From Blasia pusilla (taxonomy: Eukaryota; Marchantiophyta; Marchantiopsida; Blasiales), in assembly GCA_050084515.1 (NCBI GenBank), contig CM114271.1, positions 32,674,001 through 32,738,000 on the forward strand: DNA of 64,000 nucleotides, given 5' to 3'. Under the pieces are notes generated by a model that was not told the DNA's origin, ran no database searches, and was given only the letters and a program-made list of their open reading frames with translations. The position numbers and the translations under genes were made by a program. Shown here in pieces: positions 47,918 through 59,949 of the stretch; within the stretch, counting starts at the first letter, position 1; every line of letters starts with the position of its first letter.

Positions 47918-48563
47918 TGTCGTGCGCATACACATCGCTACACAACATAGATCGCTGTCAGCGAACACACACACACACAAACACACACAATCCCATGCTA
48001 ACTCATGGCATCCATACACAGAGACGAGGAGTACCAAAATATCTCCAATAAAGTAAGATCCAATTTATCTCTACACCATCTCACACCATAGCTCTCAAAG
48101 GTGTGCACTCTCTCTCATATCAAACCAAACCCACTCTCCTAATGAGAGGCTTGGGTTACACTCACAAAGCAAGGGACCATAGCTCCGCCGCCTTATGCCA
48201 AGAGGTTCAACAAAGAGAGAATGAGCTCTCAAAGCTCCCTCTCTTGGAGGTATATCCCCTTCCCTCTACCAAGCCCTCTCAACGGTAACCTATGCTCGCA
48301 GGTCACCTCCTTGGCTCTTGAACTACTGTAACGGGTCAAGGGCTATTTCCCAAAGTGGAAATTCAACTATCCCCAACATGGAAACTTACCCCGAAATAGT
48401 AAGTTTCTCTATATGACTCCAAATGAACCGAAACGAAGGGGAAACCTCCTCTCTCAGGTTTCGTGGGGCCTCTGCATGTCATTCTCGACCTCCTGGGCAT
48501 GTCCTCCACTACTTGTGAAGACGCTTTGCTAGATCCCACCGATCTATCCTAATAGTCGTGACA
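47918..48563 (-). repeat. Solo LTR, antisense, inserted in gypsy copy 3
   Basis: It begins TGTCGTGCGCATACAC and ends AGTCGTGACA, giving TGTC...GACA termini and a length of about 646 bp. The 5' end matches 8090 and 34102, and the 3' end resembles 17506. The host reading frame is interrupted between AKALTL and LTRLDQEW, so the boundary is precise to a few bases. Flanking bases (TTTAG, TTGCT) give no convincing target-site duplication. A (CA)n run lies near 47963-47985. As a lone LTR it probably results from recombination of a full element. Confidence 0.75.
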
Positions 48564-49060
48564 TTGCTGACTAGGTTGGACCAGGAGTGGTTTTGGGGAG
48601 ATGATCAAGAGCGAGTATTTCAGGAGCTCAAGGATAGGTTGATGTTCTCAAACATTTTGAGGAGACCTATGCGTGGTCGTCCGTTCTAGTTACATACGGA
48701 TTGGAGTATGTTGGGGTTAGGAGCGGCTCTCACTCAAGAAGATGATGAGGGGAAGGAGTTCGTAGTGGCAGATGCAAGCCGCTCGAACAACAAAGGCGAA
48801 GTTCCTATGAGGGGGAGTGCTTAGCTGCACTGTGGGTAGTGGCCCATTTCAGTTGTTATTTGTTCGGGAACCCTTTCACACTCGTCATTGATCATTAGCC
48901 ACTCATGGTTGATGGAGTCTGACAAGCTTACAGGGAAGCTTGCCAGATAGCCACTCTTGTTACAAGAGTATGATTTTCAGGTTATCCATCGCCCATAACA
49001 TCTAAACCACGATACGGACGGGTTGAGCTGTGACCCATGCACAAGCCAGAGTGAAGTGGC
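48564..49060 (+). pseudogene. Gypsy copy 3 RNase H
   Basis: It continues LTRLDQEWFWGDDQERVFQELKDRL from the interrupted RT, then LHTDWSMLGLGAALTQEDDE with the catalytic Asp of the TDWS block. The C-terminal LMESDKLTGKLAR and LLLQEYDFQVIHRP follow. It has many stops. Confidence 0.75.
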
Positions 49061-49229
49061 ATGGTGAGAGTGATGAGGAGATGGTGTCGGGTTGGCACGC
49101 ATCTGCCTATTTGTGTTTGTTGGCTATGTCAGGTTAGCATGAGGCATCCACTCCATGAGGGAGGTTGGATGGTGAATCCTTAGATCCACATGGTAGTGAG
49201 GAGTCGACAGGGATTGGAGATATCCACGA

Positions 49230-50256
49230 TGATGAGATATGGTCTTGGAGTACCTACGCACTTGTGTCTTAGCGAGCACGGTGGATGCTAGAGAGTGGGA
49301 TTGAGTCCTATAGCAAGCCAGGAGGTTCAGGTGGGAGGGGACGCATGTGCTTTGAGTTTGGAGGATGGACGAGTGCGTAAGGTGCTGCATCCTTCGCAGG
49401 CAACACGAGTCATGAGACATGCTCACGAGGAGTTTGGGCATTTTGGAGTCAAGCGGACGTTTAGCTTGATTCAGATTCAGTAGTGGTGGCTTGGTATGCA
49501 GACTGATGTTCAACAATTTGTAGCCAGATGCATTGTATGTGATAGGGTGCGGGCATCGTTTCAATGCTCTAACACCACACTTGCATCCTTTATCGATCAT
49601 GGGATTAGGGAATCGCTGGAGTTAGACTTTGCAAGGCCTTTACCATTGACGGCCTTTACCATGCCATAGTCGTTACGTGTTGGTCATGGTGGAGCACTTC
49701 TCCAAGTGGATTGAGTTGGTAACATTGCCGGAAAGGTTGAGTGAGGGAGCGGCTTATGCATTTCTTGATAGAGTGCTTAGTCATTTTGGCGCACGAGCAG
49801 AGGTGTTGACAGACCAGGGTACTGAGTTTAGGGGTAATTTAGGCCTTATGTGATTAGGCCTTGATAGATCATCGTACGACTTCTTGAGATCATCGGGAGG
49901 CAGATGGTTTGGCACAGAGAGTAGTGCAGACGGTGAAGAGAGGATTGCGCAAGTATGGACTGTAGAGAGGTCATTTGGGAGATTGGGACCTACAGTTGCA
50001 GTGGTTGGCGATAGGTTACCGCTTTAGTTGGCAAGCATCCTTGGCATCATTTTCATCGTATTTCTTGCTCTATGGGAGAGAGCTAGAGTTATCATTGTCG
50101 ATTTGACGAGATGTGGTTGAGGTACTTGACCTTGACGATCCAGACGTATAGGTACGAGCGTGTTCTCAACAAGTTGAGCTCTTTCCGAGAGTCATGCTTA
50201 TGGCCTTTGAGAACCTGGCTATGCTCATCATTGCGATACTCTGAGGTACACGACTA
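49230..50256 (+). pseudogene. Gypsy copy 3 integrase
   Basis: The zinc region is HAHEEFGHFGVKRTFSL, then ARCIVCDRVRASF. The core has LDFARPLPL, VMVEHFSKWIELV and LTDQGTEFRG. At the third acidic position GLTERVV of copy 1 is GLAQRVV here, so the catalytic Glu is Gln. There are frameshifts before and after the core and several stops. Coding similarity fades at about 50256. Confidence 0.78.
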
Positions 50257-52260
50257 CACGTGGAGAGATTTAGTGGAATAGAAAACAAAATCAAATAAAA
50301 ATTTATAGGGATTTGAGTGGAATAGAAAAAAAAATCAAATAAAAATTTATTTAGTATTATTATAGGTGATTATAAATATTAATAAAGTGGAATAAATATG
50401 ATAAATAACCAAAATTTTATAATTTGTGCCTTAATTCATATATGATGGATAGGGAAAATAAATTTTAATGGAGAAGGACTAGATTTTGTTTAAATTTTAT
50501 GGAAGGATAAAATTACTTAGGGGATTGGGATATCATTTAAATTTGAATGGAGGATTTTAATTACTTAGAAGAGTGAAATGTTATTACTCTTCTAAGATTT
50601 TAGAAAATAAAATTTAAATTTAAAATCTTAAATGAATAATATAATTAATTTTAAAATTAATCGTATTAATTCACATGTGATATTTTGGGAAAGGAAAATG
50701 AATTTGAATCGAAAAGGAAAATAATTTTTTTAATTAAAATAAATTAAAAATTTAGTTAGTGGATGTTATTTTGGTGGGAAGAGTGGAAGTGGAAGGGGAA
50801 GAATAGTTATTATTCATTGTTAGAAAAAAAGAGATTTCATATATGGGAGAGTAGGTTTTAATTTATAATGGAGTGTTAAAAGGAATTGGATGTTATGATT
50901 TTCCACAACATAGGTTTTACACTAGTTATCATAAATATAAAAAATAATTACGGCCTATATAAGTGCTTGTCGACTTGTCCCATCCTAATCAATATTTTGA
51001 AGTTACGAGTTCTAAAATATTATAAGATCATGACACTAGACTAATTAGTGCCATAAGAACACATAATTACAACCCCTACTACTAGGCTATATTAATTAGT
51101 TCTCTCTCGCCTGTTGCCACGTATTCTTGTGGCATTTGGGTGCTAAGTTGATTTCGAGTGTAGGCGTTGAAGAATACATGTCATTTTGCAGTAACTTCTC
51201 AACCATTGCATGTAAATGGAGATGTGAGTCAAAATAAAGACATTTTATAACTCCATTGTGTGTTATATTATTCCATAAGAATCTTGTCTATAGCGTATTA
51301 ATAATTTTTATCCCTTTCCTCTATTCTTCATGTTGTGCTATCTTTCTTATTCTTTCTCATTTTCATATCGTGTTTCCTCAATCAATTCCATATTCTTCTA
51401 CTCTCCACGCCGTGTTATTGTTATCTATGTCGTGTTAGTACTCATTTAATATCTTGGTTAAACAAACCCAAAAACAAGGGCCATATACTGGTTTTATAAA
51501 TTTCTCCACGTTCTAGTCCTAACTAGTTGGTGCCCATGCGATGCACGGACGTATAATTTTGAATTATTTATCCATTTTGAATTATAAATCTATGTAATTA
51601 AAAGATGATGGAGTGAGAGGAAACCCTCATCAAGTGTTGACATATGTCCTTTAGAGCTTCCTTTGGTGTTGACACGTGTCATTATAAGAGAATAAGCTCA
51701 ATTAAGAGGATTAAATTAAATGAAGAAATGAAATGAAAATTTTAAAAATTTGAAGATAACTCGTACACTAATTAGTGCACAATTAAATTTGAACAATCCT
51801 ATGGGTTTAGACAACTAACTATTTAAAAATTGACACAACTAACTATAAGGTGTTCAAAGTAGTTATCTTCTCAAAATGATAGGAGCTCTCTAGTAATGAA
51901 CTCATAATTACGGCATGTACAAGATCTCATCGTTTTTTTCCTCGCCCATCTAGACTATCCACATGTCATATTCATGCATGTGTTAATTACTCTTTTCTCC
52001 ATCCATCGTGATCCCGTGCACTAGTCAGGACTAGAACTCTTTAAACATTACAAAATTATGAACTCATAATTTTATTTATCACAACATTTACAAGTGCATC
52101 ATTTTTCTAACCATCTGGACTATCCACGTGTCTAACGTGTATAACATTACATGAACGAAAAAGCCTCTAGCACTTGCAGAGGCCACGCACTCGTTATAAT
52201 TATAATGTTCTCCGAGATCTAATGCATATAATCTCGCGCATGCGCTACACAACTGTCCGG
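50257..52260. other. AT-rich spacer with short repeats
   Basis: A 44-bp tandem repeat (50275-50355, about two units, AATCAAATAAAAATTTAT) opens the stretch. From 50940 to 52150 related phrases recur, such as CATAATTACGGC and CCATCTAGACTATCCACATGT. A similar phrase stands near 30500, so a diverged dispersed repeat is likely. No gene is visible. Confidence 0.45.
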
Positions 52261-52681
52261 TGGAGTCACGTGGAGGTGGCATAGAGCCGTGTCACGAGTG
52301 AACTGGTGCTAACTGTAGAAGTTGATAGTCCTACTACGTGGACTAAACGGGATGCTCCACTGCGTCCACGGAAAGGGAACGGATGGAACGTGTGGACAAA
52401 GATGGATGGTGTTCTCGCCTGCTGCCATCCAAATGGCGGATGTCTCTCCCCTTCGCTTCTGTCTGTCCGTGTCAGTTGGTGGCAACAGGAGGAGCTCAAT
52501 GCGAAGCTGAAGAATCACTCGCTCGATCAGCCTTGATGCGATCGCTGGCTGACTGTAGGCGGCGATCGATGCACTGTTGGGTGGTGTGTTCGGGTGTCGG
52601 GAATAGCTGGACCGCCCGCGCGGCCCTCCATTCGATCCACGGGGCGCGGAGCGCGGGCCAGCCATTGAGGCGGTTGTGGTG

Positions 52682-52753
52682 ATGGTTTTAAGGCAATTTC
52701 TTGCGCAGGATTGGGGTTTCCGAGATTGGATTTGTATGTGGATTCTCTTGTGA
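52682..52753 (+). CDS. Possible upstream ORF of the translocator gene (23 codons)
   Basis: An ATG at 52682 opens a frame of 23 codons ending in TGA at 52751-52753, 93 bp before the main start. If the transcript begins upstream of it, this would be a uORF able to dampen translation. Neither the transcription start nor conservation is known from this window. Confidence 0.3.
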   Translation: MVLRQFLAQDWGFRDWICMWILL

Positions 52754-52846
52754 GCGGAGCGGGTGGGAGGAAAGGAAGAAGGTTGGTTGGAAGAAGCGAG
52801 AAGAGGTGGGTTGAGGAGGATTCGGCCGTGGGTTTAAGGAGCGATA

Positions 52847-55800
52847 ATGGCGACAATTCCTGGCACAAGAGTCTTAGGGTGCTCGCAAATTTCGCTCACC
52901 GCCAGGATTCCGAATGCCGCTGGAAGCCACAGGCAGAGTGTGGCCGTGCGGAAATCTGTGAATCACTGTGCTTCTCCCTTCCAACCGTCCTCTTCTGGGA
53001 TCCTGTCTAAGAATTGTGGCCAATCCCAGTCTGGATCACAATTTCAAATCCGACTGAGATCCATCTCCAAGTGCTCCTTGCAGCCTCCTGATGAGAGCTT
53101 TTGTCCTTCCGTCGGTACCGCTTCGAATAAGGAGATCCCGAGATCCAGAGCTGCTGCATCTTCCGCGTCTACCGCTCCTTTAGATGATGATGGCTCTGAA
53201 GTTGCGCCGGTCACTTGGGCGGGTGCAAAGCCCATTCCTTTGATACTGTCTGTTGCAGTTGGACTCATCTTGAGATTTTTGGTTCCGAAGCCCGCCGCTG
53301 TTTCGTCGCAAGCATGGCAGCTGTTCGCGATATTCTTGTCTACGATCGCTGGTCTGGTTTTGGCTCCTTTGCCCGTGGGAGCGTGGGCGTTCTTAGGTCT
53401 GACGGTCACTGTTCTGACCAAGACTCTGCCTTTCACCACTGCATTCAGTGCTTTCACAAATGAGGTTCTTTGGTTGATTGTGATCTCCTTCTTCTTTGCT
53501 AGAGGATTTGTGAAAACAGGGCTCGGGGATAGGGTGGCCACCTACTTTGTTAAATGGCTGGGCAAGAGCACGCTTGGCTTATCATATGGACTAGCTGCCG
53601 CCGAGACTCTGATAGCTCCCGCAATGCCCAGCACAACCGCAAGAGCAGGAGGAGTATTTCTTCCTATCATCCAATCTCTGGCCAGTGCCAGCCAGAGCTT
53701 CCCGAATGACAAGAGTTCTAAGAAGTTGGGATCATTTCTCGTCCAATCCCAGTTCCAGGTGGGCTTTCAAATTTGTCCGTCCTCCGCTGTCAATTCAACT
53801 TGCATTTCATAGCAGAAAATTCTCTTTTTGCATTGTGCCCGCTTTTTCAATACCGAATTTCATGTCTTGTGTGGGGTGCAATTGCCTGTGCTTTGCGTTT
53901 CCCGTATGATTTCAATGTGGAAGCAGTTTACTTTCAAAGTCCACCGGATCGGGTGGACTTTGAAACTTACCGACCATCGGTTGTTTGGGTGTGCTGATTG
54001 TTGCTACCCATCCACTTCCAATCTCAATTACGTCCTGGAGGTTTAATGAGAACCAATTATTGAAAGCGGGTTCTTACATGACTCTGTTATACACATAGGA
54101 GACAATTATGGTCTAATAGTTATACTGCAGATGATGGCTAGTTTCTGACGCACATTCTAGTAGGGGATACGTTTGATTATCTGCAAATTATGAGTTCTTA
54201 TGTTATGACAAAACGAGTGATATAGAGTCGAATGAGGCATAAGGAATCAAAACTGCACAGTTCGGCGCCAGAATCTAGAGTTTATCTGAGTTGAATTCGT
54301 AAATCACTTTAACTGGTGACCTCATGCATCAAACACACTGTCTGCAAGTGTCGGACACCTGAACCAAGTTATTTAAATTCACACTTCAGATAGAGTCTCA
54401 AATGTTGCTCGCAGGGACACAACACTGTATACACTCCCACAGAATATCGGTCCTCAAATTTCAGTGACCTGATCACCCAGCTTGGGCAGAGTGGATTACC
54501 TGTCAATCCCAGGGAAGTAGCATCCCCTACCTAGAGCATGAATGACCAGTGCTCAGGAGATAACACTTGAGTGCCTGATGTGTGTGATTTGACTAGGCTC
54601 CAGCATTAAGAACTTGGAGAAAAAAAAGATTTCTTCATGGCAGAGCCCAAGTAAATGCACTTCAAAAACCTGAACTCTTTATGAGAGATAGTGACAATCA
54701 GAGATACTTGTCACTATCTCTGATTGTCTCCTACAAGTGATCACAAAGACCAAAAATTATGGGCAGAAACTAAGACCAGGAGGGGTCACTTCTCTCATAA
54801 AGAGTCATGGATTGCTATAGATCTTTTAAGCCATCTTCAGAGATGATTTATAAAAACCCGGATTGGCTCATAGACCATACCAGAACTTAGTTCCAAGTCT
54901 TAAGGGTTTTGCTTCTCATCTAGGCCTTCAAAATATGCCAAAAGCATGTTGACAAGAGAACCCATTCTCCTCCAAAAACGATGTTTCCAGGAAGAGAATC
55001 TTCTTGGTCACTAGAGATCAAGAATGTAACTGAACTGACGTTCACCAGACCGGTAAACTTAGGATTCAGATAAGTATGAAGGGCATTGACTCTCCTAGTA
55101 GCAACTGAATTAAAACCTTTTGGGACAGTATGAGAAAGGCATTACTGTCCCTTATTGTCTTCCAAATTCTGATAATTCCTTTTACCTTAGTGAATGAGAA
55201 ACACTCATTGTAGAGTCTCCCAACCATTTTCTGTTTCTTTTGTAAGGGATTCTTCCACCAACTTTCCTCAAAATTCAGTTTTTGCCGAGGGGCAACAGTG
55301 TGGTCCCTCAGCACTTCATTTACTCTCCCATCCCCCACATTGGTCCCTAAGTTGTGAAATCTGAAGGGCAGGAGTCACCAGAGGCCTGCACGTATTTTCC
55401 ACAGTAAGTGTTGACATCGTGCATTACCTCTATGTCTCTACTCAAGTTGCAGAGCTCGATTCGGTGGAGGTTCACAGCTCCTTATTCAGCGTTTATCAAT
55501 TACAGCCAGCATGGGGTCTTCAACAGGCAGTTCCTTAGATTTTGAAGGCTTTATTGTCTCGGAAAGTTGGCTGTCATGCATTTTTCTGGCTTGGTTATTC
55601 TATCTGGCTATGAGATTATAACTGAGAGGGAAGCAGGGGATCGATTCGTGACGAAGTATTTTTGGTGCTTCTACTTTGGGCATCTCTAGTAGGTTTTTTT
55701 CAAAAGACTTGTGCTTGTTGATGTGTTGGACTTACTAGCACTTATTGTGACTTGTGTTCTCACATTTTCTCTTTCACAAAAGTTAAGTTTCCCCTTCAGA

Positions 55801-58429
55801 TCACATTGACTTATATTCGCTTGAGCTTGTCTCTATTTCCAAGAGAAAGAGAATATACATTAAGTAGAAGATGAAAATCTTGTGCTCTTCTTCTGTGCAT
55901 TATACCATGAATTAAGAGGAAGATTCTTCTGCTTTTGTGAAGATAGTCCCACTAATGTATTACTCTTTGCAGCTATTGTACTTAGAATTTCCTAGGCATC
56001 CCTCTAAGAAAGAAGGAAAGTAAATAACCAAGCCGGGAGGGGGAGACCCAAATACTCAAAAGGGTAAAATCCTGCTAGTTGGGTTTCCAGGTTCAGAGAT
56101 GATTAAGTGGAATAGTTTGAGATCAGATGGCTGAGTGATTTGCGTAGTAGGTTTCCATGTTTGTTATGGCTTTCTCAGGAGTGCACTTTTGGGACTGGTA
56201 TGTTCTGCACTATCGCCTGGCCTGGCTTGGCTATGTTCGGCCATTACGGATGGGCAATGTGGACAATTCATTGGACTTTTCTCAGAAATTCCAACTGAAC
56301 CACTTCACAGTGGAATGGAAAACCACTTTCATTCTCTCTTTGTTTGCTGCTAACCTACTCACTCTTTGGAGCAACTCAATTCGTCAGAGCATGTGTAACC
56401 TAAATTGTAACATCAAATTAGTCCAGGGATTATTGATGAAGCCCCTAGCTTATTTCTGCATAAGAAACAGAGAAGACTGAAGAACTTGAGCATTGGTAGT
56501 TGGAAAAGTAGCATTGACCCTCACAGTGACATGGTTGGTTTCTTGTGCAGGCTGCAGGTCATTCAAGTGCCCTCTATTTGACAGGGGCGGCTCAAAATCT
56601 ACTGTGTCTCAATTTGGCAAAAGAGCTGGGCGTTAATATCCCTAATCCTTGGGTTGCCTGGTTCAAAGCTGCTAGTGTTCCAGCCCTTGTGGCCATGCTT
56701 ACCACTCCGCTTCTGATGTACAAACTCTTTCCTCCGGAGATAAAAAGCACACCTGATGCTCCTGCCATGGCTGAAAAGAAGCTTAAAGCTCTGGGTCCTG
56801 TTACTCAGGGAGAATGGGTGATGTTGGGAACCATGTTCTTGGCCGTGACTCTGTGGGTGTTCGGGTGAGTGATCTTTCCATGCCTTGCTGGAGGGCTTAC
56901 TTAGTTTAGGTCTACGGAATGCATGAAACTTTGTTTTGACTAAGTTTCAACTAGTCCATGGGAATTGCAACTAGTTGCATTAGGCAAATACCTGGGATCC
57001 ATAAGGTGTAGTACACTAGTAAAAGTTTCAATGAGACTGGCAGGTTGAGGTAGGAATCACATTCAGAGGACAATAAACCTCAAGCTAGAAAAAGGCAATG
57101 AATTGGGATTGATACTCATGCGTAAAAGTACGAATCATGATTTGTTTAACGCTGCATACCTCATTGTGATGTTTCTGGTCCTCTGGTGCTCAGCGGGATC
57201 AAATTGTCTAGAACTCCTGATCTACACGTAGATTTTGATCAAGGAATTCTTCTCTGAAAACCACTGTGAACTATCTTCATGACCTTTGTTCTATTGGTAA
57301 TCTTACAGTTTCTGAAATGACTTCGGATGTGATATCAGAGATGCCCTTGGAGTTGCAAGCGTGGTGGCAGCTATGCTCGGATTATCCATTCTCCTCACAA
57401 TGGGAGTGTTGAAGTGGGATGATTGTCTTTCTGAGAAGTCAGCTTGGGACACCCTGGCATGGTTTGCAGTGCTGGTTGGAATGGCAAACCAGTTGACGAA
57501 CTTGGGTCTAGTGCAGTTCCTTGCTGACTCTGTTGGGCAATACCTCTCTGCTTTCTCTCTTGGGTGGCCTGCAACTTTTCTAATTCTTCAAGGAGTCTAC
57601 TTCTTGTCACACTACTTATTTGCCAGTCAGACAGGTCATGTAGGTGCTTTGTACTCAGCAATTTTGGCCATGCAAATTGCTGCGGGTGTCCCTCATATGC
57701 TTGCAGCCCTTGCATTGGCTTTCAACACCAATCTCTTTGGGGCGCTCACGCACTACAGCAGTGGACAGGCAGCTGTGTATTTTGGTGGTAAGGAAAGCTT
57801 CTTAAAGACAAGATTCTACTGTTTTGTGCTCAAACGTGAAAATCAATATGCTGTAAGGGATCCAAGACCAAAAGAGGAATGCAGCCATAATCTTTGAAGA
57901 TGTCAAATGTATTCTGGTGCTGCTAATAAGATTATGAATTACACAGGGAGAATGATGTCTTGAAAGGAATGCAATAGATTAGATCTTTGCCCGAACAGTC
58001 ATATTGGTAATTGATGAAAGATTAACCAGAAAGGAATCTGAAAGGTTTTGTCAAAAAGAGAATTAACAGATGGAGTTGTAATAGTCAGTATGCAATGTTT
58101 CAACAGTGTTGAATGGCTCTTGAAATATTCTACCCCACTGATATAGAATCAAGTGAGAACTGAAGAGGAGAAACCAAGATTTTGTAGAAAATGAACAAAT
58201 ATCTCTTATAATCGTCGGGGTCAATTTGCTGCTGACAACTTGTTTTGCCTTAAGTACCACAAGGTTCAAGTGTGTATGCTTCTTTTAACTATTTTCCTGT
58301 TTCTGTGGCACAGCTGGTTATGTTGAGCTACCGGATGTATTTAGGCTGGGAGCTATTTTTGGAGCATGGAACATCCTGGTATGGGCTGTGGTTGGTGGTG
58401 CTTGGTGGAAGTTCTTAGGTCTGTTTTAA
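52847..58429 (+). CDS. DiT1: Plastidic 2-oxoglutarate/malate translocator (DASS family), four exons
   Basis: Exons: 52847-53758, 56551-56864, 57339-57787 and 58314-58429. All introns are GT-AG, and the joined frame is 1791 nt, or 596 residues plus stop. The ATG has a good context (A at -3, G at +4). Residues 1 to about 115 are Ser/Arg-rich with few acids, as in a chloroplast transit peptide. Hydrophobic segments start near residue 129 (PLILSVAVGLILRFLVP). Family blocks include MPSTTARAGGVFLPI (about 260), SQFQ|AAGHSSALYLTGAAQN across junction 1, LNWDDCLSEK-like LKWDDCLSEKSAWDTLAWFA, SQTGHVGALYSAILAMQIAAG, and the C-terminus GGAWWKFLGLF. In plants this inner-envelope antiporter brings 2-oxoglutarate into the chloroplast against malate for ammonia assimilation. 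The resemblance is to DiT1 (OMT) rather than DiT2 as I recall them. No defect is seen. Confidence 0.93.
54674..54805. repeat. Nested inverted repeats in intron 1 of the translocator gene
   Basis: Outer arms 54674-54695 and 54785-54805 pair over 21 bp with one extra base (ACTCTTTATGAGAGA and complement). Inside, 54684-54697 pairs perfectly with 54708-54721 over a 10-nt loop, and the inner sequence also allows an alternative pairing (GACAATCAGAGATA with TATCTCTGATTGTC). A small MITE-like insertion or a structured intronic RNA are both possible. Confidence 0.7.
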
Positions 58430-58840
58430 GTTATCCTCTCTCATCTGGCAGTAGATGGTTGTACGGTGTTGATGAACCTTCATGAGATTCTCTCAAGGAA
58501 TTCAGGAGTTCTGCACCTGATGCTAATATTGGGGGTAGTACTATCCCCCAGGAAAGCAGCATCATTCCCTGCAGAGATAATCGTGTTGTTCCAAACATGC
58601 ATATGAACTTTGGCTAATGCTCCCGGGTTGATTCTTGGAAAAATCCAAGGCTTTCACTATCCCAAGAAAAAAATCTCCTGCATGGTGAGTCCAATTTTCG
58701 AAGCTTGAAATCCGGCGGTGAAAGATGTGATGCCAATACACACATGGAAATGGTTCCATAAGTGGGCAGGCTTCCGGAGGACTAGAAAATGAAATCAATT
58801 ATTCTTGCTTCTTTTATTTTGATTTAATTTCAAAATGTCC

Positions 58841-58846
58841 AATAAA
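58841..58846 (+). terminator. Candidate polyadenylation signal
   Basis: AATAAA about 410 bp after the translocator stop codon. Plant poly(A) signals are loose, so this is only a candidate. Confidence 0.35.
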
Positions 58847-59949
58847 ATGAACAAATTGTATGAAGTAAAAAGCAACTTGTTCAGGATTAATTAGCCGAGG
58901 TTTTTTGCCGAACAGGGAAAGGAGCCCAGTTTAGAAATAGTTCATGGTACAAAGCAAACTCACATATTGTTGTGAGTGCTTAATTTATGAGTCTTTTACC
59001 AGGTATTATAGTAGGAGGGTAGTATACTTTATCATGGAGCTCCCTTCACCAAGCCCATTGATGATTATCCTGTCTATATCAGAGCTGTTTTTTGGCGGCA
59101 TTTTTTTATAGTGTAAGGGTCGCTTTCACAATAAAAAGGAAATTCCAGAGTTTGACAAGCAACATGTTGGCAAAGCTGATGTGCATGAAGGTGCTCTGGT
59201 GCTTGTGAACTATAAATTAGTTGCACCCTAATCAAATACTGATATGAAAAAGTCTTCTCACTCACTATTTCTACCATGCTTTAGTACCGAAACAAGTGCA
59301 AGACACAAATGCAATGATTCATTTCCGTTCTGAGAACTTGTAATAGAATTATGCTATTTTTGGTAAGGAAATCAATGTCAATTTCTCTGTAATGTTCTCA
59401 TTAGAAGTTACTAAGTTCTTATGGTTTGCCTACAAGCCATCTTGGCAAGGATTCCATTCCAAAGTTGTGATAAACCCTATACGTGTAGGTATGCCGAGTG
59501 CATCTGCTCCTTTCGTTGTGGTTGTCTGTATTGATTGACCATGTTGTATCCAACATCATTCACTGCTGTGCAACAGAAGCGTAAGTCAAAATTTTGACAA
59601 AACTCACAGGAGCAGGATTGAACTCCAGTGTTTCCCACAGAATTAAAGAAAATACTAAGTAGAAGGACAATATGCAATCTACCTGATGATGCACTTTGCG
59701 TCCCGCAGATCCATTTTATGTTCTTCATGGATAGATCAAGTTCAATTTGTTGTGGGAATTCATCCTTGGTGTAGAGGTGATTATTGCATTTCCTAACAGC
59801 TCCAAGATGCTTAAGTTGTGCTTGATTGGTTGAGTGGTAGGGCAATTTCATGCAGTCACAGATGAACACTGTCCTCACAGCAGCCTTGATATTCTAGCAA
59901 CTTTCAAGAGGAGTTACAGGTATTCCCACATATTGAAGTGCTGCATGGC

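Larger units (their letters stand above)
45888..50256 (+). mobile_element. Ty3/gypsy copy 3, 5'-truncated, with methyltransferase domain
   Basis: The plus-strand order is methyltransferase, linker, RT, RNase H and integrase. Gag, protease and both own LTRs are absent. It starts about 22 residues before methyltransferase motif I and ends in the integrase C-terminal region, where AT-rich DNA begins. An antisense solo LTR (47918-48563) splits it between RT and RNase H. Multiple stops, frameshifts and an RT deletion show it is old and dead. Confidence 0.83.

Noticed and set aside
47910-48570. Target-site duplication around the solo LTR
   Set aside because: TTTAG and TTGCT do not match well enough to claim one.
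53759-53812. Continuation of translocator exon 1 as a 321-residue protein
   Set aside because: The extra residues after SQFQ are intron read-through. A GT donor at 53759 joins in phase to AAGHSSAL at 56551, which restores the family sequence.
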